From Methanosarcinales archaeon (GTDB taxonomy: Archaea > Halobacteriota > Methanosarcinia > Methanosarcinales > Methanogasteraceae), in NCBI GenBank assembly GCA_030640725.1, contig DAOWIV010000096.1, positions 1 to 7,058 of the forward strand: a stretch of 7,058 nt of DNA, written 5' to 3'. This document shows, in pieces, positions 1 to 6,001 of this stretch; positions within the stretch are counted from its first letter, which is position 1; each line of letters starts with the position of its first letter. The notes under the pieces were generated by a model that saw only the letters and a program-made list of their open reading frames with translations, made no database searches and was not told the origin of the DNA. Made by a program: the position numbers and the translations under genes.

Positions 1-1
1 C

Positions 2-850
2 CCTTCGAAGGGGTCACGAGAACTCGCCGACCAACTGGGAGTTCCTGTAGGTGGCGACGGGTTTATCGAGGAGAAACACGTCAAGATTGATCCTGTGAAT
101 ACATTAAATCAGGGTGTCTTTGTGGCAGGGTGTGCTGTCGGACCAAAAGACATCCACGACTCGGTGACAGAAGCAATCGGTGCAGCCCACAAGATCCACC
201 AGTTCTTAGGGATTGGCACAATCTCAGTATCGCCTGAAAAACCCGTGATCTCGGATGCCTGCGACGGCTGCGGCGTATGTGTGGAGGAGTGTCCTTATGG
301 TGCGCTAACGGTGGTGGACGGAGACGGAAAGCCCGTGCCTGTTCTTGATCCGCTCTCGTGCAACACCTGTGGAATCTGTGCGGCAGTCTGCCCGCAGGAA
401 GCTGTTGAGATTGCGAACTATACGCGGGAGCAGTTAAAGGCGCAGGCAGAAGGGATTCTTGACGCGGGCATGGGTGTGATCGTGTACATCGACCCGGCTG
501 CTTATGCGGCGGCTGATCTTGCAGGGGTTAACAGGACGCCGTATTCGCCACTCATCCGGTTCATTCAGGTGCCTTCGATTCATCTGCTGGACGCGGACAT
601 CGTGGGTCACGCGTTTGAGTCAGGCGCCGGCGGCGTGATGCTGATCGAGGGCACGACTGATGAGGCGCTGACGTCGCGGTCGAAGGATCTGTACAGCCGG
701 CTCAAGAAGGAGACAAAGGCGTTCAAGTTGCCGATCCGGTATTCGCATATCGAGACAGCGCAGTACGAGAAGCTGATGAATCTGCTGAATGTGTTTTCAG
801 AGCAGGTGGCGGCGAAGGCTGCGAAGAAGGGAAAGAAGCGAAAGGAGTGA
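2..850 (+). CDS. hdrA: HdrA-like FAD/iron-sulfur protein, C-terminal part with two [4Fe-4S] motifs and a fused MvhD-like domain (5' truncated)
   Basis: The frame is open from base 2, so the gene starts upstream of the window; a GTG at 95 is internal. The first ~70 of 282 visible residues match the end of the HdrA flavin-binding region: the DGFIEEKH and PVNT segments, then AGCAVGPKDIHDSV, the HdrA GPKDI(P/H)DSV signature. Two ferredoxin motifs follow, each C-x2-C-x2-C-x3-C-P, with cysteine codons from 260 to 292 and from 359 to 391; these should bind two [4Fe-4S] clusters. From about 473 to 829 the protein resembles MvhD, the [2Fe-2S] subunit that links hydrogenase or formate dehydrogenase to HdrA, but has no cysteine. 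It ends in a Lys-rich tail. HdrA family proteins are cytoplasmic and bifurcate electrons between ferredoxin and heterodisulfide or related acceptors. A QmoB-like protein, which has the same domain order, is an alternative that the missing N-terminus prevents me from excluding. No other hdr gene is visible downstream. Confidence 0.88.
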   Translation, partial: PSKGSRELADQLGVPVGGDGFIEEKHVKIDPVNTLNQGVFVAGCAVGPKDIHDSVTEAIGAAHKIHQFLGIGTISVSPEKPVISDACDGCGVCVEECPYGALTVVDGDGKPVPVLDPLSCNTCGICAAVCPQEAVEIANYTREQLKAQAEGILDAGMGVIVYIDPAAYAAADLAGVNRTPYSPLIRFIQVPSIHLLDADIVGHAFESGAGGVMLIEGTTDEALTSRSKDLYSRLKKETKAFKLPIRYSHIETAQYEKLMNLLNVFSEQVAAKAAKKGKKRKE

Positions 851-1033
851 AGGCGCACGATATTCGTCCATTCATGGTCTCTGGTTAGCAGTTCCCGTTG
901 TGTCTGTAAACGCATGTGGACAAAGGGTTGATTCTTTATACTTTTATAAATATTTATGCACATTGTTGAGTAATACAAAGAACAATCCCAAATAATGTTT
1001 AGCAAATTTGGAACTCGATGGATGGTTGCATGC
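851..1033. other. Intergenic region after hdrA, AT-rich in its second half
   Basis: No gene is supported here. There is no strong T-run directly after the hdrA stop. The part from about 930 is much richer in A and T than the flanking genes and contains a TATA-like palindrome. This compositional change probably marks the left edge of the old insertion element whose transposase remnant follows. No terminal inverted repeat could be identified by eye. Confidence 0.5.
943..957 (+). promoter_or_regulatory. TATA-like element upstream of the transposase remnant
   Basis: TTTATAAATATTTAT contains a perfect 12-bp palindrome, ATAAATATTTAT (946-957), and matches the archaeal TATA consensus. A start site about 25 bases downstream would lie near 975, giving a leader of roughly 60 bases before the ATG at 1034. 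It may be the original promoter of the insertion element. It could also simply be AT-rich DNA, as no other promoter feature is visible. Confidence 0.35.
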
Positions 1034-1387
1034 ATGAGCAAAACAAAAGCGAAACTTCGGAAGTATTTAAACGCTGACGCATTATTCAGCCTCGTCCGCT
1101 CGGGTTTTGAGAGAATATTAAATCATCGGTCAAATAATATCGAGATTCCCTTAGCCGATGCACTTATGTCGGCTTTTGCCATGTTTTTCCTCAAGGATCC
1201 TTCTTTACTTACTTTTGAAGAGCGGCGATCCGGAGATACTAATTTGAAGACGGTCTATAAGATAAATACCGTCCATTGCGATTTTTGTTCTATGAAAACG
1301 AACTCAAAAACCGGGGAAATTGCATATTATCATCAACCAATCAGCCGAAGAAGACCGCCCTCTGCGACAGCATCACCGGAAGATTGA
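1034..1387 (+). pseudogene. Internally deleted transposase remnant (ISNCY-like DDE family)
   Basis: Residues 1-80 from ATG 1034 resemble the N-terminus of a transposase family common in methanogens and related archaea: KYLNADALFSLVRSGFE, then IPLADALMSAFAMFFLKDPS and a TVYKINTV segment. In intact members, as I recall them, a CDTQMR-type segment and a DGTGYFSS region follow. Here the frame jumps straight to HCDFC...TGEIAYYHQ, which resembles the later cysteine-containing segment ending in YYHQ. The 5' part therefore seems joined to a downstream part by an in-frame deletion, and everything after YYHQ (about 1337) is gone. The last 16 or so codons run into DNA antisense to thrS and resemble nothing. 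An alternative in-frame ATG lies at 995. With most of its catalytic domain lost the protein cannot transpose. The DNA is AT-richer than its neighbours, which fits acquisition. The family name is from memory of conserved motifs. Confidence 0.72.
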
Positions 1388-3257
1388 TCTGGCGGTATGG
1401 CATGCCCGCAATCTCAGAGAGGACCCTCTCACGAAGTTCCTGGGCGGTCTCTTCCACTTTTCCGGATTCTGCACGGATGGTCACGCTCAGAACTCCACTC
1501 TCAACCTCTTTATCACCGATTACGACGACGTACGGAATCCATTCCCTGCCAGCAGCGCGGATTCGCTTTCCAACGGTCTCCTCACGGTTGTCGATATCGA
1601 CCCTGACACCCGGCATCGCACGGGCAACGCCCTCTGCGTACTCGATGTGTCGGTCTGCTACCGGTATCAGCCGGACATGTGTCGGGGAGAGCCATGTTGG
1701 CAGCGTTGGCACGCCACCCGCCTCTGATGTGAGATGCGCCTTTTCGAGCAGCGCGTAGATGCATCGCTCGATTGCCCCGCTCGGAGAGCAGTGAAGAATG
1801 GTTGGACGTAGTTTGTCTCCGTTTTTGTCAGTATACTCGATGCCGTACCGCTCCGCATTCTCAACATCGATCTGAACCGTTGAAAGCGCGCTGGCTTTAT
1901 TCATCGTATCGATATAATTAAATTCAAACTTGATCACGAAATAAAAGAAGCGGGAGTCCCATAATTCGATTAATACGGGCTTATCAACTATTTTAACCAG
2001 TTCTGTGATGAACTCCTGGTTTTCTGCGTAGAAATCACGCGTAAACCGGATGGCAACCTCGTAATCACGGTCCAGCCCGATATCCGCAAGCACTGCCATG
2101 CACATCGCATACTGGTCCTTGAATTCCGCGATTGCGTGATCCATGTCGCTACATAGCGTGTGCATGTCAGGCATCGTGAATGCGCGCAGGCGTCTCAAGC
2201 CCACCAGTTCGCCATGCTGCTCCCTGCGGAAGCTGTACCGGGTCATCTCGATCATCTTCAGGGGCAGATTCCGGTACGAGATGGTCATGTCACGGTTCAT
2301 CAAAAACTGCCCGAAGCACGCTGCAAATCGCAGGAAAAATGACCTCTTGTCAGATTCTATTGAATACTGCCTTGCCGGAAACCGGTCAAGATATTTCTTA
2401 AGTGTCGGGTGATTCATGTCATACATGACCGGGGTCTCGACCTCGACCGCACCGCGTTTTGAAACCGTATCAATGACATAATCCTCAAGAAGCCTCTTCA
2501 TCAGGGTTCCTTTTGGATAGAACCGCATATTTCCGGAATCTGAGCCGGGTTCGTAGTCTGCAATCTCGAGTCTCTTCATCAGTTCGACATGCGGCGGAAT
2601 CCTGTCCACAGCCCGGCTCTTCGAGATTTCATAATCCACAAACCTCTTTAAATCAGTATGTTCTGAAAAATCAAACGTTTCAGTCGGCAAAAGCTCCCCA
2701 TCCTGCGTGAGTATGTGCCAGTGCGAAACCGCCTTCTCTTCGGATTTCAGAGCCTCTGATACAACCTCAGACCCCACGCTCCCATCTTTCTCCCCATTCT
2801 TTTTGTTTTCTTCACTTCCTGCACTCCCCTCATTTTTTCCGATTCGTATCGTTCTTGATAGCTCGGATAATGGATGTCCCTTGCAGCTGATCTTGAATGC
2901 CTTGTACCATCCAAACGGAGCTCTTTTAACTTCGTAATCAGAAGAGAGAGTTTCTTCGAGTTTCTTCAGCACATCGACCGCAACAGCCGGCTTTGAAAGT
3001 TCCGAACTGAGGTGTGCATAAGGATAGAGCATTACACGGTTCGCTTTCACCTGACCTGCGGTCTTTCTAATCTCTGTTGCTGCGTTCTTCACGGTGCCAT
3101 CAGGGTCTGCCTCATCGTAAGACTCCACAGCGATAAAAGCGGTCAACGCATCTTCCATGCAGCCGCGCTTCATCGAGGATTTGATCTCCTCTGCGACAGG
3201 GGTGCGCTTCTTTGTCTCGTACTCGATATAATCGGAGTGAATTAATAATAATTGCAT
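1341..3257 (-). CDS. thrS: Threonyl-tRNA synthetase, archaeal type
   Basis: This class II synthetase attaches threonine to tRNA-Thr in the cytoplasm. It is complete at 638 aa, close to the usual archaeal length. Residues 1-138 form the archaeal N-terminal editing domain (DTD-like fold), which removes wrongly attached serine; MQLLLIHSDYIEYE, YPYAHLSS (75-85) and PFGWYKAFKI are its recognisable segments. Residues 139-178 are a Gly/Ser/Glu/Lys-rich linker. The catalytic core follows: LRFAACFGQF with zinc ligand C314, motif 2 around TRYSFRREQHGEL, PDMHTLC with H366, and motif 3 ILHCSPSGAIER with H489. The anticodon-binding domain occupies about 520-615. The ATG at 3257 is preferred because a TATA box lies about 40 bases upstream, giving a leader of some 14 bases, and no clear Shine-Dalgarno site is seen. 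The 3' end touches the transposase remnant, but the C-terminus (INLPVMLSQR...) looks intact. Confidence 0.97.
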   Translation of the reverse strand: MQLLLIHSDYIEYETKKRTPVAEEIKSSMKRGCMEDALTAFIAVESYDEADPDGTVKNAATEIRKTAGQVKANRVMLYPYAHLSSELSKPAVAVDVLKKLEETLSSDYEVKRAPFGWYKAFKISCKGHPLSELSRTIRIGKNEGSAGSEENKKNGEKDGSVGSEVVSEALKSEEKAVSHWHILTQDGELLPTETFDFSEHTDLKRFVDYEISKSRAVDRIPPHVELMKRLEIADYEPGSDSGNMRFYPKGTLMKRLLEDYVIDTVSKRGAVEVETPVMYDMNHPTLKKYLDRFPARQYSIESDKRSFFLRFAACFGQFLMNRDMTISYRNLPLKMIEMTRYSFRREQHGELVGLRRLRAFTMPDMHTLCSDMDHAIAEFKDQYAMCMAVLADIGLDRDYEVAIRFTRDFYAENQEFITELVKIVDKPVLIELWDSRFFYFVIKFEFNYIDTMNKASALSTVQIDVENAERYGIEYTDKNGDKLRPTILHCSPSGAIERCIYALLEKAHLTSEAGGVPTLPTWLSPTHVRLIPVADRHIEYAEGVARAMPGVRVDIDNREETVGKRIRAAGREWIPYVVVIGDKEVESGVLSVTIRAESGKVEETAQELRERVLSEIAGMPYRQINLPVMLSQRAVFFG

Positions 3258-3293
3258 GTTTACGCCCTATGTTGTTTTAGATTGTCTCCCATG

Positions 3294-3301
3294 TTTATAA
3301 A
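3294..3301 (-). promoter_or_regulatory. TATA box of thrS
   Basis: TTTATAAA is self-complementary and lies 37-44 bases upstream of the thrS ATG. With archaeal spacing of about 26 bases from TATA centre to start site, transcription would begin near 3271 and leave a leader of about 14 bases. Confidence 0.65.
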
Positions 3302-3354
3302 TATGGCTCTCCGGCAGGATCGCTGAGGCTCACATGCACGGGTTCAGATACATA

Positions 3355-3362
3355 TTTATATC
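3355..3362 (+). promoter_or_regulatory. TATA box of the tRNA-Val gene
   Basis: TTTATATC lies within a longer AT-rich run (3352-3361). Its centre is about 33 bases before the first base of the tRNA, which predicts transcription start about 7 bases upstream of the mature 5' end. That is typical spacing for an archaeal tRNA promoter. Confidence 0.7.
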
Positions 3363-3391
3363 TTCACAACTTAACAGAAGGATCAGATCCT

Positions 3392-3465
3392 GGGCTCGTG
3401 GTCTAGCTGGTCATGACATCGCCTTGACATGGCGGGGATCCTGCGTTCGAATCGCAGCGAGCCCA
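3392..3465 (+). tRNA. tRNA-Val (anticodon GAC)
   Basis: A full cloverleaf folds by eye. The acceptor stem is GGGCTCG (3392-3398) with CGAGCCC (3458-3464), followed by discriminator A at 3465. The D arm is closed by GTC/GAC. The anticodon stem is TCGCC (3419-3423) with GGCGG (3431-3435), including one T-G wobble. The loop TTGACAT places GAC at positions 34-36, which reads valine codon GUC (and GUU by wobble). The T stem CTGCG/CGCAG closes the loop TTCGAAT. No intron is present and CCA is not encoded (TTA follows), so CCA must be added after transcription. It lies between divergent thrS and downstream tbp and has its own TATA box. Confidence 0.96.
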
Positions 3466-3502
3466 TTAGAGGTGGCGGGGGCGGGGAAAATTTTCAGTAA
3501 GG

Positions 3503-3510
3503 TTAATATA
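3503..3510 (+). promoter_or_regulatory. TATA box of the tbp operon
   Basis: TTAATATA is a 7-of-8 match to the archaeal TATA consensus and lies 61-68 bases before the tbp ATG. The expected transcription start is near 3533, with a leader of about 37 bases. It stands downstream of a G-rich stretch (3471-3486) that follows the tRNA gene, so tbp need not depend on read-through from the tRNA promoter. Confidence 0.55.
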
Positions 3511-3559
3511 TCAATTCATACCACTAATATCAATATTGCGGAAACGATTGCTACACCAG

Positions 3560-3564
3560 AAGGT
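3560..3564 (+). promoter_or_regulatory. Ribosome binding site of tbp
   Basis: AAGGT, six bases before ATG 3571, partly matches the archaeal Shine-Dalgarno sequence. It supports 3571 as the start, rather than earlier in-frame codons that would place coding sequence across the tRNA gene. Confidence 0.5.
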
Positions 3565-3570
3565 TGCTAC

Positions 3571-4134
3571 ATGTCTGTTGACGATGTCATAAAAACAATC
3601 AAGATCGAGAACGTGGTTGCGTCCACCTCGATAGCAAGTAAAATTGATCTCGAATATGTCGCGAAGACGATCGAAGGTGTGGATTACAACAAAAAACGGT
3701 TTCCCGGTGCGATCTACCGACTTGCCGAACCAAAACTCGCTGTTCTGGTTTTCGGAAGCGGGAAAATCGTCTGCACCGGTGCAAAGAAGATAAAGGATGT
3801 CGAAATCGGGGCAAAGAAGATTTTTGAGAAGCTTGAAGAGATCGGCATCAACACAGAGGGGCAGACCGAACTCGTTCTCCACAACATCGTTTCATCAGCA
3901 GACCTCGGGTGCGTGATCAATCTCGATGCTGTCACGATGGGTCTCGGGTTTGAAAATATCGAATACGAACCTGAACAATTCCCTGGGCTTGTTTACCGAA
4001 TTAAAGAGCCAAAATCCGTTGTTTTGCTCTTTGGATCGGGAAAAATGATCATCACCGGCTGCAAGAGTCCGGAAGATTCCAGACTTGTCGTTATTAACAT
4101 CGTACACGATCTCGGCGATCTCGGATTGTTATGA
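3571..4134 (+). CDS. tbp: TATA-box-binding protein (TBP), basal transcription factor
   Basis: TBP binds the TATA box and, with TFB, recruits archaeal RNA polymerase. The 187-residue protein has the family length and its two direct repeats. Repeat 1 (about residues 8-95) starts IKIENVVASTSI and contains KRFPGAIYRL and LVFGSGKIVCTG. Repeat 2 (about 97-187) starts ELVLHNIVSSADLG and contains EQFPGLVYRI and LLFGSGKMIITG. Each repeat keeps both phenylalanines expected to kink DNA, one in FPG and one in FGSGK. There is no acidic C-terminal tail, unlike in some archaeal TBPs. The ATG at 3571 has a ribosome binding site, and the protein then starts directly with the TBP fold. The longer upstream frame would run through the tRNA and is not credible. 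The stop overlaps the next start by four bases, so the two genes probably share a transcript. Confidence 0.97.
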   Translation: MSVDDVIKTIKIENVVASTSIASKIDLEYVAKTIEGVDYNKKRFPGAIYRLAEPKLAVLVFGSGKIVCTGAKKIKDVEIGAKKIFEKLEEIGINTEGQTELVLHNIVSSADLGCVINLDAVTMGLGFENIEYEPEQFPGLVYRIKEPKSVVLLFGSGKMIITGCKSPEDSRLVVINIVHDLGDLGLL

Positions 4135-4988
4135 TCCCAATTACTGACAATCACATCCATCTCGATCGCAGTGGGAAGGGGATCGCGGCAGCAAAGGAAT
4201 TTGCAAACGCGGGTGGCACACATCTGATTCTTGTCTCAAAGCCGTCGTGGACGATTGGAGTGAATGTAACAGAGCCTGATGGTTTTAAACCCGTATTCGA
4301 TGAGACGGTTGGTATCGCGCGTGAAATTAACCGGTCCGACATTGGAGTGACCGTATTTACCGTGCTCGGAGTTCACCCGGCAGAGATTACGCGGCTGACT
4401 GATCAAGTTGGGCAGAAGCGTGCAGAGGAATTGATGATCCGCGGACTTGAGACTGCAGAGCGGTTTGTCGCCGAGAATGAGGCGATAGCTATCAAGACCG
4501 GGCGCCCGCATTACGAGGTTTCTGATTTGATATGGGACGCATCAAACCGCATCATGGCTTGTGGGATGGAACTGGCACGTGACGTTGGCTGCGCCGTGCA
4601 ACTGCACACCGAGACCACTGATGCTGCTGCAATCGCTGATCTGGCGGCAATCGCAAAGAAGTCAGGGTTACCGCCCGAAAAAGTGGTCAAGCATTATGCG
4701 CCGCCGATGGTACAGGTTTTTGAGCGCGAGGGTATATTTCCGAGTGTGCTCGCAGGCAAAGGCGCGATCGAGGCAGCACTTGCCGAAGGGACACGTTTCA
4801 TGATGGAGACTGATTATATCGACGATCCTGCGCGTCCGGGTGCTGTGCTCGGTCCGAAGACCGTTCCCCGCAGAACAAAACAGTTGATCGAGCGATCTGG
4901 CGAAGATGCGGAGGTGGTGGAAGAGATGTTCCGGAAGGTGCATAAGGAGAACCCTGAGCAGGTGTATGGCATCGAGATTACAATATGA
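4131..4988 (+). CDS. TatD-like metal-dependent hydrolase (COG1099-type TIM barrel)
   Basis: This 285-residue protein looks like a member of the archaeal branch of TatD-related amidohydrolases. Visible metal-site motifs are DNHIHLD (H8, H10) at the N-terminus, LGVHPAEI (H82), GRPHYEV (H127), VQLHTET (H159), VKHYAPP (H188) and the late METDYIDDP with D228. The archaeal family has no well-established substrate. Bacterial TatD proteins are metal-dependent nucleases, so a nuclease or another hydrolase role is possible. K122 stands where TatD enzymes normally have a metal-binding Glu. The ATG lies in the ATGA shared with the tbp stop, and no Shine-Dalgarno site precedes it, so translation is probably coupled to tbp. 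A link to transcription or DNA repair is suggested only by this arrangement. Confidence 0.88.
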   Translation: MIPITDNHIHLDRSGKGIAAAKEFANAGGTHLILVSKPSWTIGVNVTEPDGFKPVFDETVGIAREINRSDIGVTVFTVLGVHPAEITRLTDQVGQKRAEELMIRGLETAERFVAENEAIAIKTGRPHYEVSDLIWDASNRIMACGMELARDVGCAVQLHTETTDAAAIADLAAIAKKSGLPPEKVVKHYAPPMVQVFEREGIFPSVLAGKGAIEAALAEGTRFMMETDYIDDPARPGAVLGPKTVPRRTKQLIERSGEDAEVVEEMFRKVHKENPEQVYGIEITI

Positions 4989-5061
4989 TCGGTGATGTGC
5001 GTAATGCAATTTCTGCCGGATAATCATCATGTTTATCTGCTTGTCATCTCCTTTGCCGACG

Positions 5062-5067
5062 TTTTTT
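5062..5067 (+). terminator. T-run after the tbp-hydrolase operon
   Basis: Six consecutive T bases lie 74 bases past the hydrolase stop. Archaeal RNA polymerase terminates at such runs without needing a hairpin. It is the first T-run after the operon on this strand. Confidence 0.4.
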
Positions 5068-5122
5068 GTTAGTCCAATGAACGACCACAAAATCAAACCC
5101 CACCCGAAGGGCAGTTTCTACT

Positions 5123-5143
5123 CGATTTTTTGTGAAAAAATCG
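5123..5143. terminator. Bidirectional terminator hairpin between convergent genes
   Basis: CGATTTTTT and AAAAAATCG form a perfect 9-bp inverted repeat around a GTG loop. Each strand therefore carries a run of six T. The repeat sits 4 bases past the stop of the phosphatase gene (minus) and 134 bases past the hydrolase stop (plus), where a terminator serving both convergent genes is expected. Confidence 0.65.
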
Positions 5144-5147
5144 TGGG

Positions 5148-5972
5148 TCACGCGTCGTCTGCGACCAGATCCAATAGCGGCTTGTGGACATGCCCGTTGG
5201 ACGCAAGCATACTCACCCGCGATGCGATCGAAAGCTCGCCGGTAAGCGGCATTCCAGTGGTATCGGTGACCCTGCCGCCAGATTCCTCGACAATGAGCTT
5301 TCCTGCGGCGATATCAGTGATCCGCAGGTATCTGCGAAAGTCAACAAAGGCGTCCAGGACACCTGAGGCAACATAACAGAGTTCGAGTGACGAACACCCA
5401 AGAACCCGAATTCTCCGCACAATCCTTCCGAGATCGACCACTTTTGTCGAGTCTGTACGGTATGCATAAGCAGTTACGCTTAATTTTTGCATTTCACTGA
5501 CTCCAGATACACCGATACGTTTTTTATTGCAGTATGCTCCCTTACCCGCCTCTGCGTAATATACATCACCGGAATGCAAATTCTCAATGAAACCAAGTGA
5601 GATATCAGAAAGATCGGATCCACCAATGGCGATGGAGACTGAATAAAACGGAATACCAGCCACTACGTTGAAAGTCCCGTCGAGCGGATCAAGCACAACT
5701 GTGAAATCGATGTCGCTCTTCCGAACATCCGGACTGCGCAGGTCTCCGAAAATAACTTTTTCGCCACACTCTTCACTTATAAGTAATATCTTCCGCCCAT
5801 CAGCCTTCAAAACATCGATTGCGGCATTCTCTGCTATTTCGTCGATTTTTTTTGTGGGCGTGCCGTCTGCGCCGGTGTACAGTTCCATTCCTGACTCTGG
5901 CGTGCCGATGAGGGGTTCAATCGCATCGGTGATCGCGGCAGAGATCTCGGTGCAGCGTGTCAGCAGGTCCAT
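5148..5972 (-). CDS. Inositol monophosphatase / fructose-1,6-bisphosphatase family enzyme (archaeal IMPase-FBPase)
   Basis: This 274-residue protein is a Mg2+-dependent sugar phosphatase of the IMPase fold. Archaeal members often act on both inositol-1-phosphate and fructose-1,6-bisphosphate, serving lipid or compatible-solute synthesis and gluconeogenesis. Motifs in order are GADGTPTKKIDEIAE (D44), ISEECGE (E67, E68), DPLDGTFN (D95, D98, T100) and TDIAAGKLIVEESGG (D220). These are the expected metal and phosphate ligands. A start 14 codons earlier (6014) is open but lies upstream of the only TATA element. The ATG at 5972 is about 25 bases from that element and begins at the expected MDLL... 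N-terminus, which implies a leaderless or near-leaderless mRNA. The gene is divergent from argJ and convergent with the hydrolase. Substrate preference cannot be read from the sequence, and NAD kinase-associated or other phosphatase roles remain possible. Confidence 0.93.
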   Translation of the reverse strand: MDLLTRCTEISAAITDAIEPLIGTPESGMELYTGADGTPTKKIDEIAENAAIDVLKADGRKILLISEECGEKVIFGDLRSPDVRKSDIDFTVVLDPLDGTFNVVAGIPFYSVSIAIGGSDLSDISLGFIENLHSGDVYYAEAGKGAYCNKKRIGVSGVSEMQKLSVTAYAYRTDSTKVVDLGRIVRRIRVLGCSSLELCYVASGVLDAFVDFRRYLRITDIAAGKLIVEESGGRVTDTTGMPLTGELSIASRVSMLASNGHVHKPLLDLVADDA

Positions 5973-5993
5973 ACCTAATAATGCGATGCATGG

Positions 5994-6001
5994 ATATAAA
6001 A
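5994..6001. promoter_or_regulatory. Single TATA element between divergent phosphatase and argJ genes
   Basis: Read on the minus strand the element is TTTTATAT, centred about 25 bases from the phosphatase ATG at 5972. Read on the plus strand it is ATATAAAA, centred about 30 bases from the argJ ATG at 6027. No other TATA-like sequence is seen in the 54-bp gap. The minus-strand reading fits the archaeal consensus better. Both spacings predict leaders of zero to a few bases. Confidence 0.6.

Noticed and set aside
995..1033. Earlier start for the transposase remnant at ATG 995
   Set aside because: The 13 extra residues do not match the usual N-terminus, which fits the ATG at 1034 better. It cannot be strictly excluded.
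607..1041. Long open frame antisense to the end of the hdrA-like gene, minus strand
   Set aside because: It lies mostly opposite the well-supported MvhD-like domain, resembles no family I know and has no promoter or ribosome binding site.
2143..3245. Several plus-strand open frames opposite thrS
   Set aside because: They lie entirely within the well-conserved ThrRS gene and have no independent support.
3466..3490. G-rich stretch after the tRNA as an integration site or special structure
   Set aside because: No second copy of the tRNA 3' end and no integrase gene are in the window, so there is no support for an attachment site.
3334..3570. Extension of the tbp reading frame upstream to 3334
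   Set aside because: It would translate straight through the tRNA-Val gene and the tbp promoter. Family length, the TATA box and the ribosome binding site all support the ATG at 3571.
5843..5853. T-run inside the phosphatase gene as a terminator
   Set aside because: It is on the plus strand, antisense within the coding region, and encodes the conserved TKKIDE segment on the minus strand.
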